DNA from: Posidonia oceanica
Taxonomy: Eukaryota; Streptophyta; Magnoliopsida; Alismatales; Posidoniaceae
Assembly: GCA_037176725.1 (NCBI GenBank)
Contig: JAZBRS010000026.1
Location: forward strand, 104,329,501 to 104,393,500
Direction: 5' to 3'
Length of the DNA: 64,000 bases
Below are positions 9,090 through 20,760 of this stretch, one piece after another. A model generated the notes under the pieces. That model worked only from the letters and a program-made list of their open reading frames with translations, ran no database searches and was not told the origin of the DNA. Within the stretch, counting starts at the first letter, position 1, and every line of letters begins with the position of its first letter. The position numbers were made by a program, and so were the translations under genes.

Positions 9090-11104
9090 CCATCTTCTCA
9101 GCTTCTGCTTTACTGGCTTGGCATCTAGTTTCAAGGGCAAGTTATGGACTACTATTTTGACATCGAGGCCAACCATATCTTCATAGCTCCAGGCGAAGAC
9201 ATCTGCATACTCTTTCAGAAATGCAATGAACTCTGTTCTAGCCTGGGGTGATAGTAGGGCGCTGATGCGAACTTCTTTGGTTTCTTCGGTTGTGCCAAGG
9301 TTAACAACCTCCGTTTCTTCTTCAACATGCAGGTTGGGGCCTTCTGGATCGTCGTCATAGGGCCGAAACTCAGGCGATGGTTCATCATTCTCATCCTCGC
9401 CTGTATTGTCTTCTTCTCCGTATGCAACAAGTTCTGAGAGGATCTCCTTTTCGAAGGTAGGGTTTGTTATATCGAAGGAGTGTAGATGTTCTGCTTCTTG
9501 GCCCTGTGACGCTTCAGGATGGTCATGCCTACTCGAGTGTTTCTGTATCCTCGATGCGCGACCTCTGTCCTGGCAACTTCCTCTGTCTACTCTGGCCTGA
9601 CTGATTCTGCTGAATGCTCTGCTGATACTGCTGAGGGCCTTGCTGATTCTGTGACTGATACTGCTGATGGCCCTGCTACTAAGACTGCTGACAACTCTAT
9701 TACTGATTCTGCTTTCTGCTCTGTTACTGCTGCTGCTTGGTCTGCTAGTGCTTCCTCTTCTGAGTCTTCTAATGTGCTCGTGGAGGGTATGCCGGACTGG
9801 CAGCTGATCTGGGTACTGCCGTTTGCTACACTGCCTAAGCGAGGCATGTGCTGCACAAACCACCTAGACCCACCTTCTGGTTGGAGGGTAATGAGCTCAT
9901 CTGGTCTAGGGGAGTCTGGTATTACTGAATCTTCTTCCAGGACCATGATAGAGGCATGGTCTTCTCGCAGAGGGGGGTCCGTAACCACGGCTTTCCCTTT
10001 CCTTTCTGCGGCTTGGTGCTCTACCAGGTCTTCTGCTATCGACTTGAGCTGTTCTTGATAAAGTAGCTCTAAGTCGGACATCCATGAATCGACCTGGGCT
10101 TCTATCGCCACTCCTTCCTCCTCATCTGAGGGTGAGCCGACGTAGTAGGCGCCGGGGACCTGCGGCACTGGCTCGACTGCAAGATGGATCTCTGCCCTTG
10201 GTATTTGCATGGTCTGGCTCATGGGCGCGCCTGATGGCGGCAACTTCGGCATGGGAGATCCAAACAGACTGGTCAACGGGGCCACAGACGAGTATGCTGC
10301 CAGGGTCACCGTTGCAATTAGAGGGCAGGCAGAGGTGCTTTTCCGAGGGCTCAAGGGCTGGGAGACTATGATACTCAACTGGTCCTCTGCAACTGGTGGT
10401 GACGGTGAGGGTGCAGCCTCTAACGCCATGGGGTCCTGCCATGAGGGTTGCTGTTTTGCAGCAGGAGGATGTGTGACTGACTGAGCCGGCGGCGTTGCTT
10501 GTGATGCGGCTACTGAAATGGGCTGAGTCGCGCTGCTGACTAAACTCAGTGATTGACCCTCCTGAGAGGGTGACAGTTGTACTGATGCGACAGCGGCTGC
10601 GAGCGGACTGACTAACTGTGCCTGAGTTGGTGTCTTTGACCTCAGAGCTGTTTGTGCTGGTATCGGTGACGTTGACAAGACTGCAGGAAGATCAGAGACT
10701 GTCAAGTCTACCAAAGGTTCTGCCAAATCTGCTGCTTTATGATCTATGGAAGGAAGGGCCAGACAAACTGACCGAGGTGCTGCTGAGCTGGGCTGGATTT
10801 CGCTGCAGGTCCGAGCTGCCCCTACTGTGCCAGACTGCTCATCCGAGTAGTAGTCCTCAACGCAGACCTAGTCCTCTCCCGGCAACGGAGGGCTTTGGCA
10901 TGGCTCCGGCTGCATTACGGCTTGACCTGCGCTTGAACCCAGGATACCTGCACTTGTGAAGTTAGCGAGGTTCCAGGGAATGATCATTCTTTGATTCTTC
11001 GATTGCGGGCGCTTACTGTCATCAGCCTGTGGGTCGTATCCAAGACCCTCATTGTCTCTTCGCTCTTCCACCACGATCGGCTCAGCAATTCCCTGGCCGT
11101 ATCA
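9087..11104 (-). pseudogene. Protease-RT linker region of the element A polyprotein, decayed
   Basis: The frame following protease continues to about 9587 and is rich in Ser, Pro, Ala and Gln. It contains an acidic segment with YYVGSPSDEEEG and a helical DLELLYQEQLKSIAEDL. An overlapping frame (9863-9087) begins as low-complexity Ser/Arg sequence, then becomes credible before RT: FRPYDDDPEGPNLHV, EFIAFLKEYADVFAWSYEDM and VVHNLPLKLDAKPVKQ. The block with DVFAWSYEDM is the usual lead-in to RT in this lineage. A frame change lies between about 9590 and 9860, within the low-complexity CTGCTGA/ACTGATTCTG repeat. TGA 11102-11104, TAG 10868-10870 and TGA 9087-9089 interrupt it. Confidence 0.75.
9590..9780. 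repeat. CTGATTCTGCTGA-type imperfect microsatellite
   Basis: The words CTGATTCTGCTGAATGC, CTGATACTGCTGA and TGATTCTGTGACTG repeat through this stretch inside the protease-RT linker. It coincides with the frame change, so slippage here is a likely cause. Confidence 0.6.
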
Positions 11105-12113
11105 CCCGAGCGGCGTCCCCTTGACGTAGCCCCACTTGTGACAGACGTTCTCGACCATCTGAAAAGGGTTGTTGTGAACGGCCAAGGAGTTGACACGTTC
11201 AAGATCTGGTAAAAAGTTAACCGGCTCGCACCGATTAACGCGGTATAAAGCATTTGAGAGTTCAGGGTCAAAAGGGATAGTCCGTGAAGAGACAGAGGAG
11301 ACTGCCTCGATCCACTCCTTCTCAAAATTCTCCGCCATGACAACGATGACATCGTCACCTCGGCGGAACTTGATCATGCGATGGAGGGTCGAGAGGATAA
11401 CCTGATGCTTATGGAGCCAAGGGCGCCCAAGCAGAAAGTTGAAATTAGGCTCCAAGTCAACGACGTAGAACTCCACATCGAATGTAACTGGACCAATGAT
11501 AAGAGGAATAATCAAAATCCCTAGAGCGTCATGGTGGGTATTATCAAAAGCTGTCATTCCTTTTACAGCCGGAGTAAGGTCCTCGGCCTTGAATCTGAGC
11601 TTAGTTGCTGTTCGCAAGGGATAGACGTTAAGGCCTGACCCATTATCGACCAACGCAAGGGGAAATGCGAAAGTTCTTGAATTGTATCGTGACGAACAAG
11701 GATTGGTTATGATTAATCCCCGCCGGAGGCAACTCATCACTTGTGAAAGTGATGACTTGGGGTTCTGCAATCATTCCAACCATGCTTTCCAAGGCGGCAG
11801 GTTCTATGGTTTGGGACACATGGGCAGCTTGGAACACACGAAGAAAAGCCTCGCGATGTTCGGCAGAAGTGTGTATCAGGTCCCAAATGGATATGTCGGC
11901 TTTAACCTTTTTGAGTTGGGAAGTAATGTCGGCCTTGGGCTGGCCCTTCTTGGTTGTAGGGAGTGTGGCTTTGGGGATAGGTTCAGCTATGGTGGGTACA
12001 AGAGGCTGGCCTGAAGGTGGTAGGGTTGTAGGCTGGCCTAAGGGAAGAGGTGCTGCAGGTTCTGGATGACTAGGTCTAGCCACTGGTGCTGGGGGTTTGT
12101 AGACCCTCCCCGA
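11102..12113 (-). pseudogene. Gag C-terminal tail and aspartic protease of element A, decayed
   Basis: Upstream, the frame 12083-11643 reads ARPSHPEPAAPLPLGQ and then FTSDELPPAGINHNQSLFVT, the strand that leads into the protease. The protease active site appears in the next frame as ALVDNGSGLNVYPL, with the DNGS codons at 11636-11647. Tat elements often have DNGS rather than DTGS. FDVEFYVVD and FNFLLGRPWLH follow, the usual downstream blocks of this family. The change from frame 12083-11643 to frame 11770-11102 near 11665 is a frameshift. The domain would cut the Gag-Pol polyprotein. Confidence 0.88.
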
Positions 12114-14832
12114 TCACGTCACTTCCGCACACATTTCTGTGGCATAGCTGTAAGGTACGCGATGGATATCCCGAGTTAGGTTAATAACCACGGGAGCGCG
12201 TGCAGCAAGCACGAGAGGGGCTACAAGGGTGCCTATTGGTTGAGGAGGGTATGGACAAGGGGATTGCTGGGAAGGCAAATGGGGTGGGGACTGAGGTCTT
12301 GCTAACAGGTGCACAGGAGACCCTAGCTGAGGTCTAGCTAGGAGATGTATTGGGGATGCTGGCTGTGGGTTACCTAGCAGGTGTACTGGGGCTTGGGCCC
12401 GAGGAAGCATGGTGGCTGGTGCAGAAGAACGCTCTAGCCTGGCACACGGTCGGATCATATGAACGCCCGACTCAGAGCCGGCGACAACAGCATGGTAAAG
12501 GGAGACCAGAAAGGGAGTAGAAACATCATGGATAAGCTCAGAAGGGTCTACCACAGATGTGGGAGATCCGGAAGGAAAAAGAGAATGGATTCCTGAGGTC
12601 CCTGCGCCTCCTGAATAGGAGTGCTCCGGCAGGGGCTGGCGAACAATATTAGCTGGGGTAGATGCTGATGCAGATGCATGAGATGGTGTAGAAGTGGATG
12701 CCTCGTGCGTGTCGATCACAATCGTTCCCGATTCGATCAAATTCTGGATAGCATTCCGGAGAGTGAAGCAATTATCAGTCGAATGCCCGACGCTTCGATG
12801 GAAATTGCAGAAAAGGTTTGCCTTAAACCAATGCGGTAGTGGGTTTGGTGGCGGGCAAACCTCCAGAAACTTCAGGAGCGACGCAACCTTCGGGAGGACG
12901 GCGGTGAGCGGTTCCACCAGTGGGGCGAACTTCCACTTCTCAATGGGTGGCCGTCTCGACCTCTGGAATTGTCCTTGCTGAACCGGTACGGCAGAATAGA
13001 CTGGTCGAGCGGTGGTAGTGATCTGTGGTGTGGGGTATGTCCTAGGTGCAGGTGCGTAATAGATCTGAGGAGGCGCAGACCGAGACGCCAGATGAACAAG
13101 CGCAGCAGGAGAGTCGACGTATGCAACAACGGGCTTCGGTGGATCCTTCCTCTTGGGACAATTGTTGTTGATGCCGTTGTTGTTGTTGATGGTGCTGCTG
13201 CCGCTGCTGTTACCGCTGGCGGGGGCCTGCTTGGCAAGCACAGAGAGTGCAGGGAAGTTGCCACTCCGCAACGAACTCTCTACGCGAGTGCCAGCTCGGA
13301 TCAATGCAGTGAAGGTCGTGACGGGTTGGATGCTAAACAGAGCTCCGGTGGACGGCTGCGCCCCTTTAATAATGATCTTAATAGACTCCTCGTCAGAGGG
13401 TCTATCTCGAACCTACGAAGCAAGGGCACGCCAACAGCCGACGTACTCCCCGAACGGCTCGCCCAGATTCTGCTTGGTTGCAATCAGGTCTGTGCGCTTT
13501 GGGACCAGATCGAGATTGAAGGAATATTGTTCCAAGAACGCCTGGCTTAGGTCATTCCATGTCCTGATCGCAGACATGTCAAGTGACATGAACCACTTGA
13601 GGGTTGGACCGGACAAACTCTTTTGGAACAGGCGGATCAGCAACCTCTCGTCAGCTTGAAGCTGGGCGAGATCACCGCAATACGCCTTCAGATGGGCTAT
13701 GGGATAGCCCCTACCATCATACTTCTCAAAGTCCGGGATTTTGAACTTTGGAGGGAGTACCACCTCTGGGAAACAGCAGAGGTCTCGGAACTGGTAGGTC
13801 TGGTGGTTTGTACCCTACACCAGACGCAGTGCTTTCTCCAAAACATCCATCCTGTTGTTGATGGGGTCTGGAATAGCTGCCACAAGTGATGGGGCAGCAG
13901 GGGTAGGGACCACGTATGCCGATTGGGTCGCACCGAGGTGCTCCTCCGGATCCACCATCACATCGCCTGGTGATGCAAGGTGATGGCTGGCATACCCGTG
14001 CTGTGGTGGAGTGCAAGGGGGAATGCATGTTGAATTCTGTACCTGATGCAACGGGGAGGATAAATGGTATGCTGTGCAGTGGGTGCAGAATGCTGGAGCA
14101 GCAGCGGCCGCACCGGTGCGATGGCGGGTGGCGGGCCTGCGAGGTACTGCGCTCCCACCAGTCTGAATGACTGGCCACCAGGTGGCGGAGGTGCATGCTG
14201 TGTGTGGTGTGGTGCAGATGCAAGAGGCGGGATATGTGCCCCCATTGTCGGAACTGTGAGCAGTTGAGACGACGGTCTAGGCGGAAGTGTAGAGTGCAAT
14301 GCATGATATGCGAGAGCAGGCCGCACAGGAATCTCAGGACCAACAAGAAAGGAAGAAGGGCGGACTGATAGAGCCATACCCTACAGCCGCTGGATAGTGT
14401 CCATCAGATGCTGGTACTGCTCTTCAAGTGTCCCATCGGTGGGAATGCTGAATTGCAGTGCCGGCGAGGGGCCAGAGCCAAGAGATCCGGACTGTCCAGA
14501 AGATTGAAGTCCTATGGCAAGAGTCGCCGCAGCAGCAGAAGGGGTGTCAAAAGCGACAAATCCCTGAGAAGGTGGGGTCAGAGGCACCTCCGGAATGCGA
14601 GTAGTGGTCATCAAGATAGACTCGGCGATCGGATCAGGAGAAGCGAACGTCTGCTACTGTCCCACAGCAAACTGGGGTGCCCAGGCGACAGAGGGGGAAA
14701 TCCTGGTGTCACAAGGGGCACAGAGGGGTTGGAAGCGGGAGTCGGAGGGGCCAAAGCGGAAACTGCCTCCGAGGCAAGGGTAAGCGGGGGTTCGATTGTG
14801 CGCTGGGCCATTGCTGACCGGGAGCGAGTCAA
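12114..14832 (-). pseudogene. Gag (capsid and zinc knuckle) of element A, decayed
   Basis: The N-terminal part begins near MTRSRSAMAQ (14832) and resembles element B gag. The frame changes twice (near 14610 and 14000). The capsid-like block carries VVLPPKFKIPDFEKYDGRGY, LKAYCGDLAQLQADERLLIR, WNDLSQAFLEQYSFN and EPFGEYVGCWRALAS, typical of plant retrotransposon gag. After a Gln/Asn/Pro-rich spacer comes a nucleocapsid finger, CNFHRSVGHSTDNC (about 12770-12812, pattern CX2HX4HX4C), followed by FTLRNAIQNLI. TAG codons at 14381-14383, 13815-13817 and 13413-13415 break the frame. TGA 12114-12116 ends the long 396-codon segment. Gag would form the particle that packages the RNA. Confidence 0.9.
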
Positions 14833-16114
14833 AATAGGCCTGCAACGAGTAGAAAGCGGATGGGCCCTACGAGGAGCTATACTCGCAAAGGCGAATAGCT
14901 TAGAAGGAGATGGTCGAGCACAGGTGTCTTAGCAGAGGTGTCAGCAATAGGAGGAACCCAAGCTCCAACTAGAGAACTCGCTCACTGAACTCTGCGAAGG
15001 ACACAACAGAAAACTGGGATTAGGAACAGAAATGAAATGTAAATGCATTAAGTTGTGGCATGAATGACATGTATGCTTTCTAGCATGCTCTCTCTCACCA
15101 ATCTAGTGTTTCCTAGCAGGTAGTCTACTCCGGATATCCACAAGTGTACCGGTCATCGACTCAGGTTAGAAAAGTAGGCCCCCTGTCTAACTCCCGGCCC
15201 AAAGCTCAGGTAATAACAGGGTGGTGCGTTGGTGGCCTCAACCTCGCCTAAGCGTGGGAAGTACCCTCCACTAGCACCGACACGACCCCTGACAAGGGGG
15301 GACAGACCGACCGACTCACACCATGCCAAAGCATCGGAGTGAGAGGCCGGGACCATCCTTCGCAGACTGATAGGTGGACTCAGATGAGAAGATGCATGTC
15401 CTATATGATGCTTCATGCAAATGATTAAAGTATTTTATCTTGCGTATTTTATTAACTCTAGGGAGGTGCAAGTGTGTTGATGGCTCTAGTTGATCCTAGA
15501 TTTTATTTTTACTTGCTATTTTTAATTAACCACAGGAAAAGCAATCAGTCTCTACTATCCTAGGCATGGCATGTGCAAAAGAGAAGAAAATCAACCAAAT
15601 ATGGCAGGCAAACAACATACAACAGAGCAAAAGACAAGTGCATGACATGTGCGAGTGTTTGTGAGCATGATAGTGAAGAGAAAGTATTCGTCATGTCAAA
15701 AGGCATATATACAGGACATGTGCGTGCGTAGTGACATAGCAAATGTGTAAAAGAAAGCATTCATCATTCAAAAAGCATGCATTGTTGCCAAACAAGTATG
15801 TAGACATGCATTGTGCAGGAAATAAAGCAATAATAAGTAGAAGGGATAAAGAAAGTAAAAACAGGTAAGCTGTAAAGCAAACAAGAACAGAAGCAAAGAA
15901 ATAAGCAAGCAAACAAGCAACAGAGACAAAGCATAGCAAAACAGAGCGCAAACCAAGGCAAAGGAGGTGCAAAACCTAAGCGGAGTAGCCACGAGGCGAC
16001 TCGCCAGGAGTTTGCACAGAAATGCGAGCAAAACAGGCCAAGGAGGCACAAAAGGCAGACAACACTGTGAAAGCGGTGAGCGAAAAGCCAGAAACAAAAG
16101 CCGGAGTCTAGGTT
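14833..16114 (-). other. Leader of element A between primer binding site and gag
   Basis: No supported ORF. The segment around 15160-15400 aligns on the sense strand with element B 51470-51700, sharing GGTCGGTCT, CCCCCTTGTC and AGCTTTGG words. It is therefore conserved 5' leader, where packaging signals would be expected. The stretch 15540-16000 is A-rich with many GCAAACAAG words. Confidence 0.6.
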
Positions 16115-16132
16115 TCCCCAGCGGAGTCGCCA
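16115..16132 (-). other. Primer binding site of element A
   Basis: The minus strand reads TGGCGACTCCGCTGGGGA, four bases inside the 5' LTR end. Element B has the identical 18-mer at 50919-50936. It starts with TGG, complementary to a tRNA CCA end. From memory, tRNA-Arg is the primer reported for Ogre/Tat elements. I could not run a tRNA match. Confidence 0.85.
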
Positions 16133-16837
16133 CGGTAGTAATCCCGGTGTTCAGATCGTCCATGCACATTGCCAAAGCTCACGTGCACCGATCAGAATCA
16201 GGCTCACTATTAGCGGCTATGTCCGAGAAGGAAGACTTAACTTGAAAACATTTAAAAAAAGGAAAAAAAGGGAAGAAAAGAAGAAGATAAGACAAGTCGG
16301 AGTCGCCACCAAGTCTATTAGATCGGGAGACAAGGAAAATCGGGGAAATGCATGAATAATCACGCAAAACCAAGCAAAAGATGCAACGCAAGGCAATGCA
16401 AAAGAAATGAGATGCAAATGAATGCAAATGATGTGACTCGTGCCTAGGATAAGGGCAATATGGTCATTGCGGGCCAAGAGAAAGGGCAAGGACTCCTGTT
16501 ACGCGCGGGGAAGGTGTTAGGCACCCCCGACACGCCCGAGAATCGGTCTTTCTAGGCTTACGCTCGCATACGCAGGGAAATGAAGATTTTGAATGCCTAA
16601 GTGCCAATGAATGCCTAATTAAATGCTCATAGGTGTGCTCTAGGTGATGGAAAGCGTGCAAGGAATTAAACGTGCTATCTAAGTGCTCAACAGCGCTGTC
16701 TGTGTTCCGAACCGGGCGAAACCTGGTTCATGAGAACTCCAGGCAGTAAGCAACACAGCCCTATATGCAAACGCAGGCAATAAAACAAAACAGCGGTAAA
16801 AACAGGCAATGCGGGCGACATGCAAGAGGAAACAACG

Positions 16838-17196
16838 TAAAACACGCAAAACGGTGCGAGAAACGAAGTCGACACGCAAAACGATGCAAGAAACGAAGCA
16901 AGAACATAAAACAGTGCGAGAAACAAAGCAAGAACGCAAAACAGGGCGAGAAACAAAGTCAGCATGCAAAACGGTGCAAGAAACAAAATCAACACACAAA
17001 ACGGTGTAAGAAACAAAGCAGGCACGCAAAACGGTACGAGAAACAAAGCGGGCACGCAAAACGATGCAAGGAACAAAGCAAGAACGTAAAACAATGCGAA
17101 AAACAAAGTCGGCACGCAAAACGGTGCAAGAAACAAAGTCGGAATGCAAAACGGTGCAAGAAACAAAGTCGGCACGTAAAACAGTGCAAGAAACAG
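16838..17196. repeat. 30-bp minisatellite in element A LTR, about 12 copies
   Basis: The unit is close to CACGCAAAACGGTGCAAGAA plus ACAAAGTCGG, repeated about 12 times with point changes. The period is a multiple of three, so several frames stay open and give Lys/Arg/Gln-rich or Cys/Phe-rich artefact peptides. I do not regard these as genes. Confidence 0.9.
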
Positions 17197-17559
17197 ACGA
17201 AATAGAGCGTCTAAAAGCCATGCAATGCAAATGATATGCAAAGGATTCCGCAGAAGTTCAGGAGGACTTACCTCGAAGATCTGAAGCCTGATCTGAGAAA
17301 TGCTTGGTCTGTATTGAAGTGCGTTCCACGGGGGTCGTTCAGGCATCTTGGTTGCGAAGATCCGGCGGTCCGATCAGAAGATATTCTGACTTCAAGGCAG
17401 AGGGGCCAGAACAGGAGAGAAGAATAGATCTAGGTGTACAGGAGGTCCTAGGGGTGTGCAAAACAGGTCCTCCCATGTAAATGGGAGCTAAGAATGCTTA
17501 AGTATGTGCAAGGGATGCCAGATGCAAGAATGCATGAATGCAATGCATGCAGAATGCAA

Positions 17560-18110
17560 GAAAAGACTTAGGGATGATTTTTCAGAAAACTGGGGACTTA
17601 CATGCAATTTTGAAAAGATGGGGGTCTGAATGCAAGGATTTTGAAAAGTTAGAGGCTTTTATGCAAAGTTTTTGAGAAATGCAGGGTTCAAAATGCAATT
17701 TTTCAAGATAGCCATGCATCAAGACAAGTTTTGAACTCATATGGTAAGTTGGCATACAATTTTGAAATTAACAGGGTCTGAAATGCAATTTTTCCAACAA
17801 AACAGGAGTCTAAGTGGTATGGGAATGCAAATAGGGGACTTATATGCAATTTTTCAAATATGCAGGGTCTAAAATGCAATTTTATGCATTTAAATGATTT
17901 TTATAAGCATGCAGAGGACCTATGTGCAATTTTCAAAACATGCAGGGTCAAAAATGCAATTTTATAAGCAAAATATGCATTTAAATGATTTTTATAAGCA
18001 TGTAGAGGACCTATGTGCAATTTTCAAAACATGCAGGGTCAAAAATGCAATTTTATAAGCAAAATATGCATTTAAATGTATGTTGTGCATGATGAAGGAC
18101 CTATATGCAA
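17560..18110. repeat. ATGCAATTTT-rich diverged repeats, including a 92-bp tandem duplication
   Basis: ATGCAATTTT recurs every 40-90 bases with AGGACCTATGTGCAATTTTC words. A unit of about 92 bp at 17882-18068 is present twice almost unchanged. It belongs to the LTR. Confidence 0.75.
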
Positions 18111-20400
18111 AAATCAAATTATATGAGGGAAATGATGCAATGCAGTAAAGAAAATTGAAAAATAAATACCTAAGTTAACAGATCAGAGGACTATAGTGCA
18201 AATAAGAAATTTAACAAGGACCAGAAATGCAATATATCAAGGTAAAATTGAAGTATTAAATCAGATTAACAACTGGAGGACTAACATGCAATAATAGAAA
18301 GTCAGAGGACCAAAACTTAAAGAAAGCACCGAAGAGAAACACTGTAGAAGGTCTAACATGCAATTAACTGATTTTTTAAGTTTTCATGCAATTTCATAAG
18401 ATTTACATACGAAATTAAATGAATGATAAACAGAGACAGGACTGGAAAGCAATAAAGCGAGAAAGTAAGGCAGATATACAATTTTTGGCAAAATATGTAT
18501 GCTAAATAAAAATAAATCCACAGTGACGAGGAAGGAGTGGCCACTGTAGCACAGTGGCTACCAGTGGCCGGAGGAGGCGGAGTGGGGGTGCTGGTGCGGC
18601 GCGGCATGACGTGGGAGCCTTTGCCGGAGACTCGCGGAGGTCTGGGTGGCATCGGCGGGCCGTGACGCGGCCTGAAGCTGGTCGGAGAAGAAGGCGGAGG
18701 TCTACAGAGGATTCTGAGGTAGACCGGAGGATTGGGACGACGCCGGCGGGATCTGAGGGCAGGACTGGATTCTTAGAGGTCGCGCGGAGCTCGGACAACC
18801 ATCGGAGCAACGTTCTGCAGGCCGGAGCGGTGAGGCGGTCTTCGAGCTCGCCGGAGAAGACAGGTTGAAGGCGACGCTGACTTTGGGCGACGGCTGTTGG
18901 AACCCTAGTCTAAGGGGCTAGGAAGCAAGAGCGGAGGGAGGCTAAGCTAATGGGGAAGGAAAATACCTGTTGCACTGTCCGGAGCATCCCCCCGACGTGG
19001 GTGGCTTCTGCTGATGTCGGTGAGGTTCGTCCGGTTGCAGGAGGCGTCGTCGGCGGCTCGCGAACATCCAGAACTGCTCCGTGTGGTCCTCCGGAGCTCG
19101 CTAGATGGTTGGAATGAAGCTTCGAAGCCGGCAAGAGAGAAAGCGGTTTTTGGGTGCACTGAGAGTCGTCTGAGATGGGGGTGGGTTTGTGTTGCCCTCT
19201 GGGCTGAACGGAGAGTTCTGGCGAGCTTCTGGAGGTTGGATGAGCGTTTCTGGAAGGTCAAATTGGGTCGTGGAGGCCTGGTTCAGGAGTTGCAGGTGGA
19301 TTGATTTTTGGACAGAAAAAAGGGAAGGTGTTTGTTGTGGTCGGTTTGAACTGTGGCGGGTGTGAAGGTTGAAGCTCGGGTGACTTAGGAAGGTGGGATT
19401 CTGGTGAGCAGTTGGGAGGATTTTGGGGAAGTTTGGTGGTCTGAGGAGGTGGGAATTTCTAGAGAAGGTAGAGTTGGGTTGCTGTGAAGATTTCTGGGTG
19501 TATCGGGGGTGTTTCTGGGTTGATTTCCGGCATGGAAGGAAGGGCTGTAGTGCTGGAAGCTTGGGTGAGATTGGGGGAGGAATTGGGAGAGATTTGGAAG
19601 GTGTTTGAGGTTCTGGAATGGAGTGGGATCAAGAGGAGGAAGAATGTGGTTTTTTCTGGCAGAGAGGGGGCGAAATCTTGGGTTCTCCGGCTGGCTCTTG
19701 CTCTGGGAATGCACATGGGAGAGGGTGGAGGTTCTGGGCAATGAAGGGTGTGTTTTCTGGTGTTTGGGATTACTCCTTCTACTGATTTTTGGGTCTGCAG
19801 GTGCGGCAATTGAGTGCTTGGAAGGGTGGTGGCAAGAAGGTTACAGGTGCACAGGAGGAGGGCGGCGCATGCCGGTCCGGCCTGGGCAGAGGTCGTGCGG
19901 CGCGCAAGGACGGTAGGTCTGGAAGGACGGTGATGTGTCGATGCAGCAGAAGGTTGGGTGCTGCAGAGGAAAAAGAAAAGAAAACACAGAGAAGAGGCGA
20001 GAGAGGAAGAAGGAAGGAAGAAAGGTGAGGAGTCGAATGGCGTGGGCCGGGCCTGCGTGGAGAAAGAAAATTAAAAAGAAAGGAAAGAAGGATGGAGGGG
20101 TGAGTGGGCCGGACCGAAGAAGAGAAAAAAGAAAGTAGAAAAGAAAGAAAAGATAAGGAAGAGGGGAAGAAAGAAAGGAAGAAGAAAAATTGAAATAAAA
20201 TAAAAAGAAAATTTGAAAATATTTTTAAAGTAATTGTTTTTAAGTTAGGATTTTTTTAATTAGGTTTTTGAAGATTGTTTTTAAATTAATTAGGGTTAGA
20301 AGGATTTTTAGTTTTGATTTAAGTTTTTAAGATTTTAAGTTTTCTTTAAATTGTTTTTGATTTGGTTTAAATGTTTGTTAAATTTTTAATTGTCTTTTTG
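18111..20400 (-). other. Internal LTR sequence without genes (element A)
   Basis: This stretch holds a GC-rich block at 18540-19120 with CGGAG/GCCGG words and a G-rich block at 19380-19760. Several open frames exist on both strands but none shows domain-like sequence or consistent codon use. The comparable GC-rich block in the solo LTR is 57900-58470. Confidence 0.6.
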
Positions 20401-20409
20401 TTAAGCTTT

Positions 20410-20760
20410 CCTTGTTAAGTTGGGATTTTTAATTAGGCTTTTTTAATGGGTTGTTTTTTAATTAGTTAGGATGAGTTTTAGGTTTTTTGATTGTAGTTAT
20501 TCTTAAGTCTTCTTTTAATTGTTTTTTATTTTGTTTGTTAAATTCTTTTAATATTTTTTAGTTAAGTTTTTCTTGTTAAGATTTTCTTGTTAAGTTGGGA
20601 TTTTTAATTAGACTTTTTTATTGGGTTGCTTTTTAATTGTTTAGGAGGAGTTTTAGGTTTTTTGATTTTAGTTTTTCTTAATTCTTCTTTAAATTGTTTT
20701 TTGATTTTGTTTGTTAAATTCTTTTAATATTTTTTAGTTAAGTTTTCTTATTGAGTTTTT
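20410..20760. repeat. Tandem duplication of about 172 bp, AT-rich
   Basis: The segments starting at 20415 and 20586 both begin CTTGTTAAGTTGGGATTTTT and continue in parallel to TTTTTTAGTTAAGTTTTTC. They lie inside the element A LTR. Confidence 0.75.

Noticed and set aside
16765..17205. Open frame with Lys/Arg/Gln-rich repeats
   Set aside because: It is a by-product of a 30-bp minisatellite whose period is a multiple of three. Opposite-strand frames are open as well.
18353..19300. GC-rich open frames on both strands resembling exons
   Set aside because: They lie wholly inside the element A LTR, are open on both strands as GC-rich DNA often is, and show no domain.
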